Positions 51,842-60,100 of a DNA stretch of 64,000 nt are shown here, piece by piece (within the stretch, counting starts at the first letter, position 1; each line of letters starts with the position of its first letter). The notes beneath the pieces were generated by a model. The model saw only the letters and a list, made by a program, of their open reading frames with translations, searched no databases and was not told the origin of the DNA. Origin of the DNA: CBDIDH01 sp965277595 (lineage in GTDB: Bacteria; Planctomycetota; Planctomycetia; Isosphaerales; Isosphaeraceae); assembly GCA_965277595.1 (NCBI GenBank), contig CBDIDH010000002.1:2232001-2296000 (forward strand), given 5' to 3'. Both the position numbers and the translations under genes were made by a program.

Positions 51842-53407
51842 ATGAGTCGGTTGCCGAGCAAGCGCGTCGGGCTCTGGGTCGTGGTCGGATCGTTGATCGC
51901 CTCGGGCTGTGGAACGCCGAAGAATGCGACGACGGCCCCCGCGCTTCCGTTTCGGGGCGAATCGATCATCGTCGCGGCGATCGGCGACGCGCGCCTCGCG
52001 ACCTCCATCGCGGCGCAACGCGGCGAGTGGGAAGCGAGCCGTGAAGCCTCGTGTCGGGTTCTCGACAAGGCTGTCGAGCCAACAGACACGGCCGGCGCTC
52101 ATGTCCTCATTTTCCGGGCCGATCGCCTCGGCGACCTCGTCGACGCGGGCCTTCTCGCGGTCTTGCCCGAGGCCATCGTTCAGCCTCCCGCGGCGGCCGA
52201 TCCCGACCCCGACCGGCCAGGACATGAGTCGGCGGCCGACTCCACGTCCGAGCCGACCGACCCACTTCAGTTCTCGGACGTCATTCCCGCCTTTCGCGAC
52301 CAGGTCTCGAAGTATGGCAATGACCGCCTTGGCCTGCCGTATGGTGGCTCGGCCCTGGTCCTTGTTTACAACCGATCGGCTTTTCAGCGCGACGAGAACC
52401 TGACCGCGGCAAAGACGTCGGGCCTGACGATCGAGCCTCCGAAGACCTGGACCGACCTCGACCGGCTCGCCGCCTTCTTTCAGGGTCGAGACTGGGACGG
52501 CGATGGCTCGGTCGATTCGGGAATCGCGCTGGCGCTCGGGCCAGACCCGGACGGCGTCGGCGATGCCACGTTTCTGGCCCGAGCGTCGGCTCTGGGGCTG
52601 CATCGCGATCATTATTCGCTGCTCTTTGACTCCGACTCGATGGAGCCTCGGGTCGCGTCTCCGCCGTTTGTCGAGGCACTGGGCGCGCTGGTGGCCCTGA
52701 AGGCATCGGGACCGGCCGGAATGGAACATTTCGACATTCCGAAGGCTCGCGAAGCCTTTCGCGAAGGGCGAGCCGCCTTGCTGATCGACCGCGCGGACGC
52801 GGTTTCCGCGTGGGGAGGCGGAAAGGTGAAGGGCATTGGTGTCGCTCCCTTGCCCGGCTCGGATCGCGTCTTCGAGCCGATCAACAAGACCTGGGAGGTT
52901 TCCTCGACGCCGAATCGGCCGAGCTACCTGCCGCGAGGCGGTGGCTGGCTCGTCGCCGTCGCCGAATCGGCCCGGGGTCGTCCGCGCGACGCGGCGATTG
53001 ACCTGATCAAGTATCTGACCAACCCCGAGACCTCCCATCGCGTTCTGGCGGACCACGACCTGCCGATGCTGCCGGTTCGCGGCTCGCAGGTTGCCCAGGG
53101 CATTCCCGACCCGCGCTCGGCGCCCGGCGTTGACGCCCGAGCCTGGTCCGAGGCCGTCAGCAAGACCTTGCTCGCCCCCCGGGTCGTTCCTGGCCTGCGC
53201 ATTCCCGAGGCCGATGCTTACCTTGCCGACCTCGCGCGGGGCCGGGTCGCGGCGGCGACCGGAGAGCCGGTCGACGCGGCGCTTCAGGGGGTGGCTCAGG
53301 CGTGGTCAACCCGAACAAAGGCCCTGGGCCGTTCGCGTCAGCTCTGGCATTACCGTCGCAGCCTGAACCGCCTGGTAACGACTCCGAAACCCCCGCCGCG
53401 AGACTGA
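51842..53407 (+). CDS. Extracellular solute-binding lipoprotein (family 1-like)
   Basis: 521 residues, ATG 51842 with GGGCAGGG just upstream. Signal peptide with lipobox I-A-S-G-C (Cys about 23). The body resembles type-1 (sugar) binding proteins: LGLPYGGSALVLVYNRSAF (about 160-178), PKTWTDLDRLAAFF, a REAFREGRAALLIDRADAV-type segment (about 302-320) and the late GGGWLVAVAESARG plus YLTNPETSHRVLA. A short loop DWDGDGSVDSG (about 219-229) looks like an EF-hand/dockerin calcium loop. No ABC permease or ATPase gene lies in the window, so it is an orphan; transport or sensing of a sugar is likely but unproven. Confidence 0.78.
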   Translation: MSRLPSKRVGLWVVVGSLIASGCGTPKNATTAPALPFRGESIIVAAIGDARLATSIAAQRGEWEASREASCRVLDKAVEPTDTAGAHVLIFRADRLGDLVDAGLLAVLPEAIVQPPAAADPDPDRPGHESAADSTSEPTDPLQFSDVIPAFRDQVSKYGNDRLGLPYGGSALVLVYNRSAFQRDENLTAAKTSGLTIEPPKTWTDLDRLAAFFQGRDWDGDGSVDSGIALALGPDPDGVGDATFLARASALGLHRDHYSLLFDSDSMEPRVASPPFVEALGALVALKASGPAGMEHFDIPKAREAFREGRAALLIDRADAVSAWGGGKVKGIGVAPLPGSDRVFEPINKTWEVSSTPNRPSYLPRGGGWLVAVAESARGRPRDAAIDLIKYLTNPETSHRVLADHDLPMLPVRGSQVAQGIPDPRSAPGVDARAWSEAVSKTLLAPRVVPGLRIPEADAYLADLARGRVAAATGEPVDAALQGVAQAWSTRTKALGRSRQLWHYRRSLNRLVTTPKPPPRD

Positions 53408-53458
53408 CCAGAACCGCCGCCAGGGCCGACCCAAGAGGACACGAGCCGAGCCGATCGG

Positions 53459-54040
53459 ATGGACGAGACCGACGACGACACCAGCCCCGTCGTCTCCAGC
53501 GACGAGGCCGACCTGAACGAGCTGATCGGGCTTTTTGACGCCCCCGCGTTCGCCCGACGCGGCCACGATCTGGAATATGCCCTGAAACGGCTTCATCTCC
53601 GGCTGGCGCGCGAGCAGTCGGCGATGCTCGACATGGTTCGGCTTCGCCTTCGCCAGTGGGCCGCGCTGGCGAGCGGCCCTGAGGATATCTCGGGTGTCTT
53701 TCCGTCCTCGATTGCTCCGCTTTACGCCATGACAGGCGCGGAGAGCCCGGTCTGGGCAGGCGTTTCCGGCTCGGCGCGGCGTCGCCGCGCGGTCGCGCGG
53801 GATCTCGTCGCGAGTCTTGAGCGGTTCAATCGCCGCTGGCTTCAATTTCTGAACGCATTGACGCTTGATTCCGTGAATCGCCAGATTGACCACTACAACC
53901 GCTATTACGTTCTGGAAAAGGAATGCGTGATCGGTTCGGCCCGGCTCGCCGCGCGGCTCTTCGTCCCCAAGGTTCCTCTTTCGCGGGAATCTCTTCTTGT
54001 TGACTACCCGACGTTGACCGTGCCCGACCTTCTTGGATGA
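53459..54040 (+). CDS. Helical cytoplasmic protein, unrecognised
   Basis: 193 residues; ATG 53459 has only a distant AGAGGA upstream. The N-terminal 20 residues are acidic; the rest is predicted helical with many Arg and Leu (ALKRLHLRLAREQSAMLDMVRLRLRQW), a Y-N-R-Y-Y-V-L-E-K-E segment near 145-155 and LFVPKVPLSRE towards the end. No membrane segment. It follows the solute-binding protein gene by 51 bp in the same direction and may be its partner in the transcript. No family recognised. Confidence 0.6.
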   Translation: MDETDDDTSPVVSSDEADLNELIGLFDAPAFARRGHDLEYALKRLHLRLAREQSAMLDMVRLRLRQWAALASGPEDISGVFPSSIAPLYAMTGAESPVWAGVSGSARRRRAVARDLVASLERFNRRWLQFLNALTLDSVNRQIDHYNRYYVLEKECVIGSARLAARLFVPKVPLSRESLLVDYPTLTVPDLLG

Positions 54041-54112
54041 CGCCGGGTTTTTCTTCAGTGCGCCAATTCGAGCTCAAATCGGGCCGGGATTCTTCACTCC
54101 GGCTGGATGATC

Positions 54113-54517
54113 CTAGGATCGGAACATGGTGTCGCCCGGCTCCGTACGCACGCGTCGTTGTTCCAGGCATTGAGCCGACACTCGCGTGTTCTCCTCCAGA
54201 GGAATCGCCAGGCGGATCAGTTCCCCAATCGCGAAGGATTGCAGGCCCGACATGAAAAGTGCGAGCGACCAGAGAATCCACCCCCCGCCGCCAATTCCGC
54301 CGAAAGCTCTGAGGAAGCTTACTGAGTGGGTCGCGAACGGCTCCGTTTCCCGCGGCGGCGGCCCCGTCCAGCCCGATCGCGGGGTGTACCGGCCGAACGC
54401 GAGGAGCAAGCAACTCCCAGAAAACAGGAGGGCACCGAGAACCGTGAAGAGGCCTCCGACGAGCCGAAGGGAAGTGTACCGTTCGCCGGCTTCGCGATGC
54501 GAAGTAACCCGTTCCAT
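54113..54517 (-). CDS. Two-helix membrane protein at the end of the orphan-gene cluster
   Basis: 134 residues from ATG 54517; an upstream in-frame TTG is less likely. Hydrophobic helices at about 20-42 (VGGLFTVLGALLFSGSCLLLAFG) and 73-96 (GGIGGGGWILWSLALFMSGL). Between them is a Pro/Arg/Thr-rich loop. The last 35 residues are charged with one Cys. No family recognised. It is convergent with the helical protein on the other side and marks the left end of a same-strand run of small genes. Confidence 0.5.
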   Translation of the reverse strand: MERVTSHREAGERYTSLRLVGGLFTVLGALLFSGSCLLLAFGRYTPRSGWTGPPPRETEPFATHSVSFLRAFGGIGGGGWILWSLALFMSGLQSFAIGELIRLAIPLEENTRVSAQCLEQRRVRTEPGDTMFRS

Positions 54518-54696
54518 CCCTGTCACCGTCAAGTCAAGTCACGTCGAGCAGGTTTCCGCGCCAATCAATAGGTCGAGGTCTGTTGGAAATAGCGCAAGTT
54601 CTCGACTCCACGCCACCCGTTGCGCCTCGTCTCGTTCATAGTTGACCCGTAGCAGGATTGGGGCGGTCAATCTCGATCCCCGCCCGATTCCTCGAC

Positions 54697-55104
54697 CTAC
54701 ATGACCACTTCGACGGGAACCCACGGCTGTTCCCTTAACTTCTCCAGCTTGGCGTCACTCAGCAGCATCCATAGGGAGAGGGCCTTCCTACGATCAACCG
54801 ACTCCATCAAATACTCTTTCGTCTCAAACGTCCTGCCGGATCTGTCGCAATGCTCAACCAAGAGGGTTGCCCGTCCGTGGCATTGGATCTGGACACTGTA
54901 GCAAATCTGCGTGGCGCGGAAGTCATAGAACACGAGCCTGGCGTGCTCGTGTTCCCTCATCCAGTCACGGAGCCGCGACGCCTCGGGAATGGCTGTTATC
55001 CCGTGCTGATTCGCCTGGTAGACGCGATTCAGGACGGCTATCAATTCCTCTTCGGAGGGCTCCTCGTATGAGTCGCCCCACTCTGTCGCCAAATGCACGG
55101 TCAT
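54697..55104 (-). CDS. Small orphan protein (possible immunity-type)
   Basis: 135 residues from ATG 55104. Acidic, with no signal or membrane segment. Visible segments: SYEEPSEEELIAVLNRVYQANQ (helical start), RLVFYDFRATQICYSVQIQC (beta strands), FETKEYLMESVDRRKALSLW and a PWVPVEV tail. The alpha/beta layout and size recall immunity proteins of contact-dependent toxin systems, but there is no specific match, so the idea is only a suggestion. The base composition is less GC-rich than the flanking genes. Confidence 0.5.
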   Translation of the reverse strand: MTVHLATEWGDSYEEPSEEELIAVLNRVYQANQHGITAIPEASRLRDWMREHEHARLVFYDFRATQICYSVQIQCHGRATLLVEHCDRSGRTFETKEYLMESVDRRKALSLWMLLSDAKLEKLREQPWVPVEVVM

Positions 55105-55215
55105 GAGGGAAATATCGCCTGCCCTTGTCACGTTTGTTCTCGAGAGCAAGCGTGGCGCATCGCGCCGTTCATAAAACACCCGTGGCGCGAAGCGGGATTG
55201 AGCCGGGGGCTGATC

Positions 55216-55896
55216 CTACGTGATCCGGGCCTTGACGACGAGGTTCAGCATGCTGGTCAGGAAGACCTCGTACCAGGGCTCGGAGTCCCGGAACGTCCAG
55301 AGCATCAGCCTCATCTCACGGGGGATGTAGAAGTCGTCACTGTGCCAATTGAGGTGCCAGCCCCCGGCCCGCGCGAACGGCTGCGCGTCCGACATCAGCG
55401 GGTTGCGATCCTCGAAGTATGACCGATAGACCTCCCTCTCGTCGTCATTCAGATAGTCATACTCCCAGCGGCGAAGGCCACGGCCCTTCAGCCAGGCGTC
55501 GACGGCGGGACCGCCATACAGGAGCACCGCCTCCAACGGAGGCACGGACACCGACTCGACGGCCTTCAAAGGGACTGCCCCGACGAAGGTAAGGCCGGCC
55601 ATGCTTGCCGAATCGACTGGCAGCGCGACGGCTCGCTCGCCACGGTCACGCATTTCATCGAGGGCGAGGGCGAACGACCCACGCCCCTTCAATCCAAGTG
55701 CATCCCATACCGTGGAATCAACCGACAGGATGTGCTTCCTCGAAAGGACCGCATGGCCGACCCTGGGGGGTGTTTTTGCGAGATCGCTGCGTGTTCCGCC
55801 CCAGTACGCGACCACCTGGTCGCCTTGGGAAGCCGGGACGAGATCGAAGCACGGGAGCGTCAGTTCCTCCGCTTCTCGAATCGCCCACTCCATCAT
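55216..55896 (-). CDS. Orphan protein of unknown function
   Basis: 226 residues from ATG 55896, with AGG about 10 nt upstream. No signal peptide. Alpha/beta composition with VVAYWGGTRSD (about 28-38), VLLYGGPAVDAWLKGRG (about 143-160), WEYDYLNDDEREVYRSYF (acidic, Tyr-rich) and a final aromatic cluster WHLNWHSDDFYIPREMRLMLWTFRD. The many Trp and Asp residues in the last third are distinctive. I cannot name a family. Same strand and similar spacing as its small neighbours. Confidence 0.5.
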   Translation of the reverse strand: MMEWAIREAEELTLPCFDLVPASQGDQVVAYWGGTRSDLAKTPPRVGHAVLSRKHILSVDSTVWDALGLKGRGSFALALDEMRDRGERAVALPVDSASMAGLTFVGAVPLKAVESVSVPPLEAVLLYGGPAVDAWLKGRGLRRWEYDYLNDDEREVYRSYFEDRNPLMSDAQPFARAGGWHLNWHSDDFYIPREMRLMLWTFRDSEPWYEVFLTSMLNLVVKARIT

Positions 55897-55989
55897 GACG
55901 GTTCGCCTACTGATCGTCCCGACGGAGGGTCGCCGGAAAATTGGTAACTCTCGTCTCTACTTCACGTGAGGCGCTAGCGCCCGCGCCGT

Positions 55990-56424
55990 CTATACTTCAG
56001 GCGTGCCACTCGGGGCGGGGGCGAGTACTGCGACAACCTCTCGCTCTGGCACCCCTACGACCCGCGCCAGAATCAGCGCGGTACCGGCGACAAAGAACGG
56101 CGAACTCGGATCGAACTCGTCCAGCGGGCCGGCCGCGTTGTACAGAGCCTGGAGGCACGACTCCTCGAAGGAGTACTGAGCGCACCTGACCCGATCTGCC
56201 CCGTTCATCACCGTCAGCAAGCGGCCTCGGATGCGGTCGAACAGCGCATGCCCGGCGGACCATCGGCTCGGGGTGCTCGCCAGTTGGAGGACTCGTGCGC
56301 TGGTCTCGGGGTCTGGGACACGCCCTTGGAACAGACGGAGCAACTCGGCGATTTGCTTACCCATCGCCCGCTCATAGGGGCCGGGGTGGCTCTCCGGAAA
56401 CTGTTCGATGTCGGGGAAGCCCAC
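55990..56424 (-). CDS. Small orphan helical protein
   Basis: 144 residues from GTG 56424, preferred because GAGGAAG lies 7 nt upstream. Predicted mostly helical: YERAMGKQIAELLRLFQGR, PETSARVLQL, HALFDRIRGRLLTVM, a CAQYSFEESCLQALYNAAGP segment with two Cys and a hydrophobic VAGTALILARVVGV helix near 110-125. No signal, no recognised domain. It is 93 bp from the next gene in the cluster. Confidence 0.5.
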   Translation of the reverse strand: MGFPDIEQFPESHPGPYERAMGKQIAELLRLFQGRVPDPETSARVLQLASTPSRWSAGHALFDRIRGRLLTVMNGADRVRCAQYSFEESCLQALYNAAGPLDEFDPSSPFFVAGTALILARVVGVPEREVVAVLAPAPSGTPEV

Positions 56425-56478
56425 GCGTGTCTTCCTCAGTCACTGTAAAATCCGGTTCATACTCGACCCGAGGCGCTC

Positions 56479-56937
56479 TTAGCTGGGGTTGTCCGTCAAC
56501 TCCTCGCGGGAAAACCCTTTCGCCTTCAGCATCCTCATGACCTCTTCAGGCATATAATTCGGACTGCCCTGTCTGGCCTGTCTCGGGGCGAAGACGGCCA
56601 GATCCGCCTTCACTTTAACCCACCGCTGTAGCTCGGCCTGGCTAATCCCCGCCGTCTCCTCGTAGAACAGCTCGGCCCCGTCATCCAAGCCGTCGTGGAT
56701 AACGTCCAGGTCACGCAATCCACGGAAGGTGACGCGCACGCGGTTGCCGTCCGTGTTGGTGTACTCTGACTCCCCGGCACGACCCAGATCGTTGGCCTTT
56801 CGATACGCCACCTCGTGGGAGTCGGCCTCGATCAGGTGCGTGTTGATGTGGACGACATTGCGAGGTTCGCCCTCGATCGTGTGTTCGAGGACGAGACCGG
56901 CGAGATACCAGCGAGCACCCTCCGGGATGAAGCCCAT
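56479..56937 (-). CDS. DUF4288-like protein
   Basis: 152 residues from ATG 56937. The first 90 residues follow the DUF4288 pattern: W-Y-L-A-G-L-V-L strand, an INTHLIEADSHEVAYRKANDLG helix region (E-A-D-S-x-E-x-A-Y-x-K-A), then Y-T-N-T-D-G-N-R-V-R-V-T-F-R-G-L. The remainder (YEETAGISQAELQRWVKVK and a Lys/Glu tail) is extra. DUF4288 proteins are small, of unknown function and often sit in immunity-type loci. This is the only cluster member with a family I can name. Confidence 0.6.
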   Translation of the reverse strand: MGFIPEGARWYLAGLVLEHTIEGEPRNVVHINTHLIEADSHEVAYRKANDLGRAGESEYTNTDGNRVRVTFRGLRDLDVIHDGLDDGAELFYEETAGISQAELQRWVKVKADLAVFAPRQARQGSPNYMPEEVMRMLKAKGFSREELTDNPS

Positions 56938-56988
56938 GTCGCGTATTCCGGCTTCCGTTGTGTCCGTGTCTTCTATAGTCGAGAGCTG

Positions 56989-57303
56989 TCACCCCGCAAC
57001 GGGTGACTCGATATCGTCGGCGGGTCCGGCTGCCTCCCATTGCCCCGGCTGGATGCCCAACTGTTCCAAGGCAGCTAGCTCCGCGTCAGTCAGGGACTGG
57101 TGCCAGGTGTCCCAGCAGTAATCGCCCTCGCGTATCGCACAGCAGAGGAGGTAGCCGTGCCCGTCGTGTTCGATCTCGATATCGACGGTCAGGTCCCGCA
57201 CCGGGGTGGGTAAGGGGACGGCGGCCCCGGCGGGAAGCCAGCCGGAATGCTCGACGCCACCGACCCGGATACGGAGGCCACGGATGCGCTTGAGGATCGC
57301 CAT
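56989..57303 (-). CDS. Small orphan protein
   Basis: 104 residues from ATG 57303; a GTG four codons earlier (57315) is also possible and neither has a clear SD. Beta-rich start (RIRGLRIRVGGVEHSGWLPAG), then VRDLTVDIEIEHDGHGYLLCC and YCWDTWHQSLTDAELAALEQLG. No signal or membrane segment. Not recognised; the acidic strand-helix layout is again of the size expected for an immunity or antitoxin-like protein. Confidence 0.45.
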   Translation of the reverse strand: MAILKRIRGLRIRVGGVEHSGWLPAGAAVPLPTPVRDLTVDIEIEHDGHGYLLCCAIREGDYCWDTWHQSLTDAELAALEQLGIQPGQWEAAGPADDIESPVAG

Positions 57304-57356
57304 TGGGGAGGTCACCGGGCCGTCGACAACTAATAGAGATAACTACGAAATTTGAC

Positions 57357-57506
57357 CTAACTCGCAGTGATCGAGAACCCATCTGTGTAAGGCGTCGACT
57401 CTACTCCACCCATTCCACTCAGCGCTCGACGTAAGACGGGAAACGATCGCCCGGAAATCGCCGATTCGTCGGACGTATTGAGGCGATACACTTTTACTTC
57501 TGTCAT
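57357..57506 (-). CDS. Possible very small protein
   Basis: 49 residues from ATG 57506 (M-T-E-V-K-V-Y-R-L-N ... ITAS), first in the same-strand run of small genes. Composition is plausible for a protein, but there is no strong RBS and no recognisable domain. It may be a truncated remnant of a longer gene. Confidence 0.25.
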   Translation of the reverse strand: MTEVKVYRLNTSDESAISGRSFPVLRRALSGMGGVESTPYTDGFSITAS

Positions 57507-57626
57507 ATTGGACCTAATTTTACCCGCTCCGCAAGGGCACCGCAACGGGAGGGCGGGAGCGGGTTTGATCGGCCTCTGTAAACCCCCGTCCACCTATGCC
57601 CTGAGGATGACGAGGTTGGAACCTTT

Positions 57627-57671
57627 GATGACCGATCACCGAGGCACGGATGGATTCGGTCATCGGTCCTC
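57627..57671. repeat. GATGACC palindromic repeat, copy E
   Basis: Left arm 57627-57643 (ATGACCGATCACCGAGG, one substitution from the heptamer) and right arm 57655-57671 (TTCGGTCATCGGTCCTC). Lies between the orphan-gene cluster and the esterase gene. Confidence 0.75.
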
Positions 57672-57775
57672 AAGACATTGCCAGGCTCGCGGTCCTCGCG
57701 TACGGGGCTTGCCGGTTCGGGGCGGCTGAGTCATGCTGGGTCTGTCAAGGGATCGACCGGCCTCGGAGACTGACC

Positions 57776-59281
57776 GTGATATCGTCCGGCCTTCGACGGA
57801 TCGGCCTCGCCGCGATGGTTCTGGTCGCGCAGGGAGCCAGCGCCGCATCGCCCGAGTTCGAGGTGCGCTTCACGTCCGACGCGCGGCCAGGTCCGATCAC
57901 CGCGCGGGTCTATCTGATGCTCAGCCGGGTGACCCCGAAATCTCCAACGAGCGAGCCCCGGTTCGGCCCAGACTGGTTTCGTCCTCAGCCGTTCTTCGCC
58001 ATCGACGCGAAAAACTGGGGGGTCGGAGAACCCCTCAGGTTCGGTGCCGACGCCGCGGGCTATCCCGGCCCGCTCGATACCCTGCCATCCGGCGATTACA
58101 AGGCTCAGGCCGTGATCCGCCTGAACCCGGACACGCATCGCCTTGGCAATGGCGAGGGTAACGCCTACGGGCCGCCTGTCGCGTTCACGATTGATGGCAA
58201 GGGCACTCCTGAAGGTCCCATCAGGCTCATGGCCGATGCGATCGTGCCGGCGCGGCGGTTCAAGGAGACCGACCGTCTCAAGCTCGTCGAGATCGAGAGC
58301 CCGAGGCTTTCCGCCTTTCACGGCCGACCGATCAAGCATCGCGCCGCCGTGATCCTTCCCGAATCGAAGGGCGAGCCCACCGGCAGGCTTGGAACACTTT
58401 ACATCATCCCCGGGTTTGGCGGCGATCATTTCTCGGCTCAGCATCTGGTCAACAAGACGCGATCCGGGTTTGGCCGGGAGATGATCCGGGTGGTTCTCGA
58501 CCCCGACTGTGGGACCGGTCACCACGTCTTCGCCGACTCCGCGACGAACGGGCCTCGGGGCGAGGCGCTCGTCAAGGAACTGATCCCGTACATCGAGGCG
58601 ACCTACCCGGCCGATCCGACTCCACGCGCCCGGCTTCTGAACGGTCACTCCTCGGGCGGATGGAGCAGCCTCTGGCTTCAGGTGACCTATCCCGACGTCT
58701 TCGGAGGCGTCTGGTCGACCAGCCCCGACCCCGTGGACTTCCGCGACTTTCAAAAAATCGACCTCTATGCCCCGGGCGAATCGGCCTTTCGCGATCCGAA
58801 GGGCCTGCGCAGGCCGATCGCCCGACGAGGTTCGAAGCCGGTTCTCTATTTCGACAGCTTTTCAAGGATGGAAGACGTGATCGGTGACGGCGGCCAGCTT
58901 CATTCGTTCGAGGCCGTCTTCAGTCCGCGCGGCCAGGATGGCCGACCCCGCCCCCTCTGGGATCGCGCGACCGGCGCGATCGATCCGGAGACGGCCCGAG
59001 CCTGGCAGGCGTATGACATCCGCCTGATTCTCGAACGGAACTGGGCGAGGCTCGGGCCGAAACTTCAAGGCAAGATCCACGTCGTCGTCGGCGACCTCGA
59101 CACGTTTTACCTCGATGGGGCGGTCGCGCTGCTCAGGGCGTCGCTCCGCCAGCTCGGCGGCGACGCCGCGATCGAGATTGTCCCCGGACGCGACCATTCC
59201 AACGTCCTCGACGCGCAGCTTGCCGATCGATTCGACCGCGAGATGACCCGGGTTCTGGCGGGCGCTCGGAATGACGATTGA
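57776..59281 (+). CDS. Secreted esterase-like alpha/beta hydrolase
   Basis: 501 residues from GTG 57776, chosen because GGAGA lies 6-10 nt upstream and it gives a clean signal peptide (residues 1-23, ending A-S-A). A longer frame to 57650 crosses repeat E. An N-terminal beta domain (about 25-200) precedes an esterase domain of the PF00756 type: TLYIIPGFGGDHFS (oxyanion region, about 213), nucleophile GHSSGGWSS (about 293-301), an Asp in VVGDLDTFY and His in PGRDHSN (about 480). Acts outside the cytoplasm on an unknown ester. Confidence 0.82.
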   Translation: MISSGLRRIGLAAMVLVAQGASAASPEFEVRFTSDARPGPITARVYLMLSRVTPKSPTSEPRFGPDWFRPQPFFAIDAKNWGVGEPLRFGADAAGYPGPLDTLPSGDYKAQAVIRLNPDTHRLGNGEGNAYGPPVAFTIDGKGTPEGPIRLMADAIVPARRFKETDRLKLVEIESPRLSAFHGRPIKHRAAVILPESKGEPTGRLGTLYIIPGFGGDHFSAQHLVNKTRSGFGREMIRVVLDPDCGTGHHVFADSATNGPRGEALVKELIPYIEATYPADPTPRARLLNGHSSGGWSSLWLQVTYPDVFGGVWSTSPDPVDFRDFQKIDLYAPGESAFRDPKGLRRPIARRGSKPVLYFDSFSRMEDVIGDGGQLHSFEAVFSPRGQDGRPRPLWDRATGAIDPETARAWQAYDIRLILERNWARLGPKLQGKIHVVVGDLDTFYLDGAVALLRASLRQLGGDAAIEIVPGRDHSNVLDAQLADRFDREMTRVLAGARNDD

Positions 59282-59351
59282 CGGCAAGGCCCGGCCTCGG
59301 GACCAGACTCGTCATTGACCGGAACGTGTCTCAACTTCGGAGTCAAGCACC

Positions 59352-60041
59352 ATGACACCCCCCGAGACCTCGCCGACAGGCAAACCCGAAAGCGGTCGAC
59401 TTCGTGGCGTGATCTTCGACATGGACGGGGTTCTCGTGATGTCCGAGCCCATCCTGGCGCGGGCGGCGGCGGCGATGTTTGCCGAGAAAGGGTTTGTGGT
59501 CCGCCACGAGGAGTTTCACCCGTTCATCGGCATGGGCGAAGACCGTTACCTCGGCGGCGCGGCGGAGGCCCGAGGCATTCCGATGGACCCCGAACGCGAC
59601 AAGGCCCGGACGTATGCCCTTTATCTCGACTTGATCAAGGGGCGTCTCAAGGCCCTGCCGGGGGTGGTCGATTTCGTTGCCGAATGCCGACGACGCGGGT
59701 TGAAGACCGCCGTGGCATCGAGCGCCGATGAGATCAAGGTGATTGGTAACCTCGACGAGATCGGCCTGCCCGCCTCGCGGTTTGACGCGGTCGTCAACGG
59801 CAGTCAGGTCGCGAAGAAGAAGCCCGCGCCCGACCTGTTCCTGGAAGCCTGCCGCCGGCTCAATCTTGAGCCGGCGCAGTGTCTTGTGATTGAGGATGCC
59901 ATCGCCGGAGTCGCCGCCGCGAAGGAGGCGGGATGCCGTTGCCTGGCGGTCACGACTTCGTTTCCCCCCGACAAGCTTATCCAGGCCGACTGGGTGGCCG
60001 CCAACCTGACCGAAGCGCCCGCCGAGGCCCTGGCGTGGTGA
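59352..60041 (+). CDS. HAD-superfamily phosphatase (beta-phosphoglucomutase-like)
   Basis: 229 residues. HAD motif I at D23-M-D25-G-V-L (nucleophile and acid/base Asp), motif II Ser in VASSAD (about 120), motif III Lys in KKKPAPDLF (about 155-163), motif IV IEDAIAG (about 179-185). The helical cap between 35 and 100 (subclass I) resembles beta-phosphoglucomutase and other sugar-phosphate phosphatases (EKGFVVRHEEFHPFIGMGEDRYL). Cytoplasmic; dephosphorylates or isomerises a sugar phosphate. Confidence 0.92.
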   Translation: MTPPETSPTGKPESGRLRGVIFDMDGVLVMSEPILARAAAAMFAEKGFVVRHEEFHPFIGMGEDRYLGGAAEARGIPMDPERDKARTYALYLDLIKGRLKALPGVVDFVAECRRRGLKTAVASSADEIKVIGNLDEIGLPASRFDAVVNGSQVAKKKPAPDLFLEACRRLNLEPAQCLVIEDAIAGVAAAKEAGCRCLAVTTSFPPDKLIQADWVAANLTEAPAEALAW

Positions 60042-60100
60042 GAGCCGGCCTGGTAGGGTCGACCAGGGACCGAACCAGGAACGAAAGGGAGTGCGTCCGC

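Noticed and set aside
54113..57506. Toxin-antitoxin pair within the small-gene cluster
   Set aside because: No protein with a known toxin fold (PIN, RelE, HipA, Fic or similar) and no paired overlapping genes were seen.
20565..57671. CRISPR-like array from the GATGACC repeats
   Set aside because: Copies are single, palindromic and kilobases apart with no regular spacers and no cas genes.
57650..57775. Longer start for the secreted esterase at ATG 57650
   Set aside because: The extension covers the right arm of repeat E and lacks an RBS; GTG 57776 has GGAGA and yields a signal peptide.
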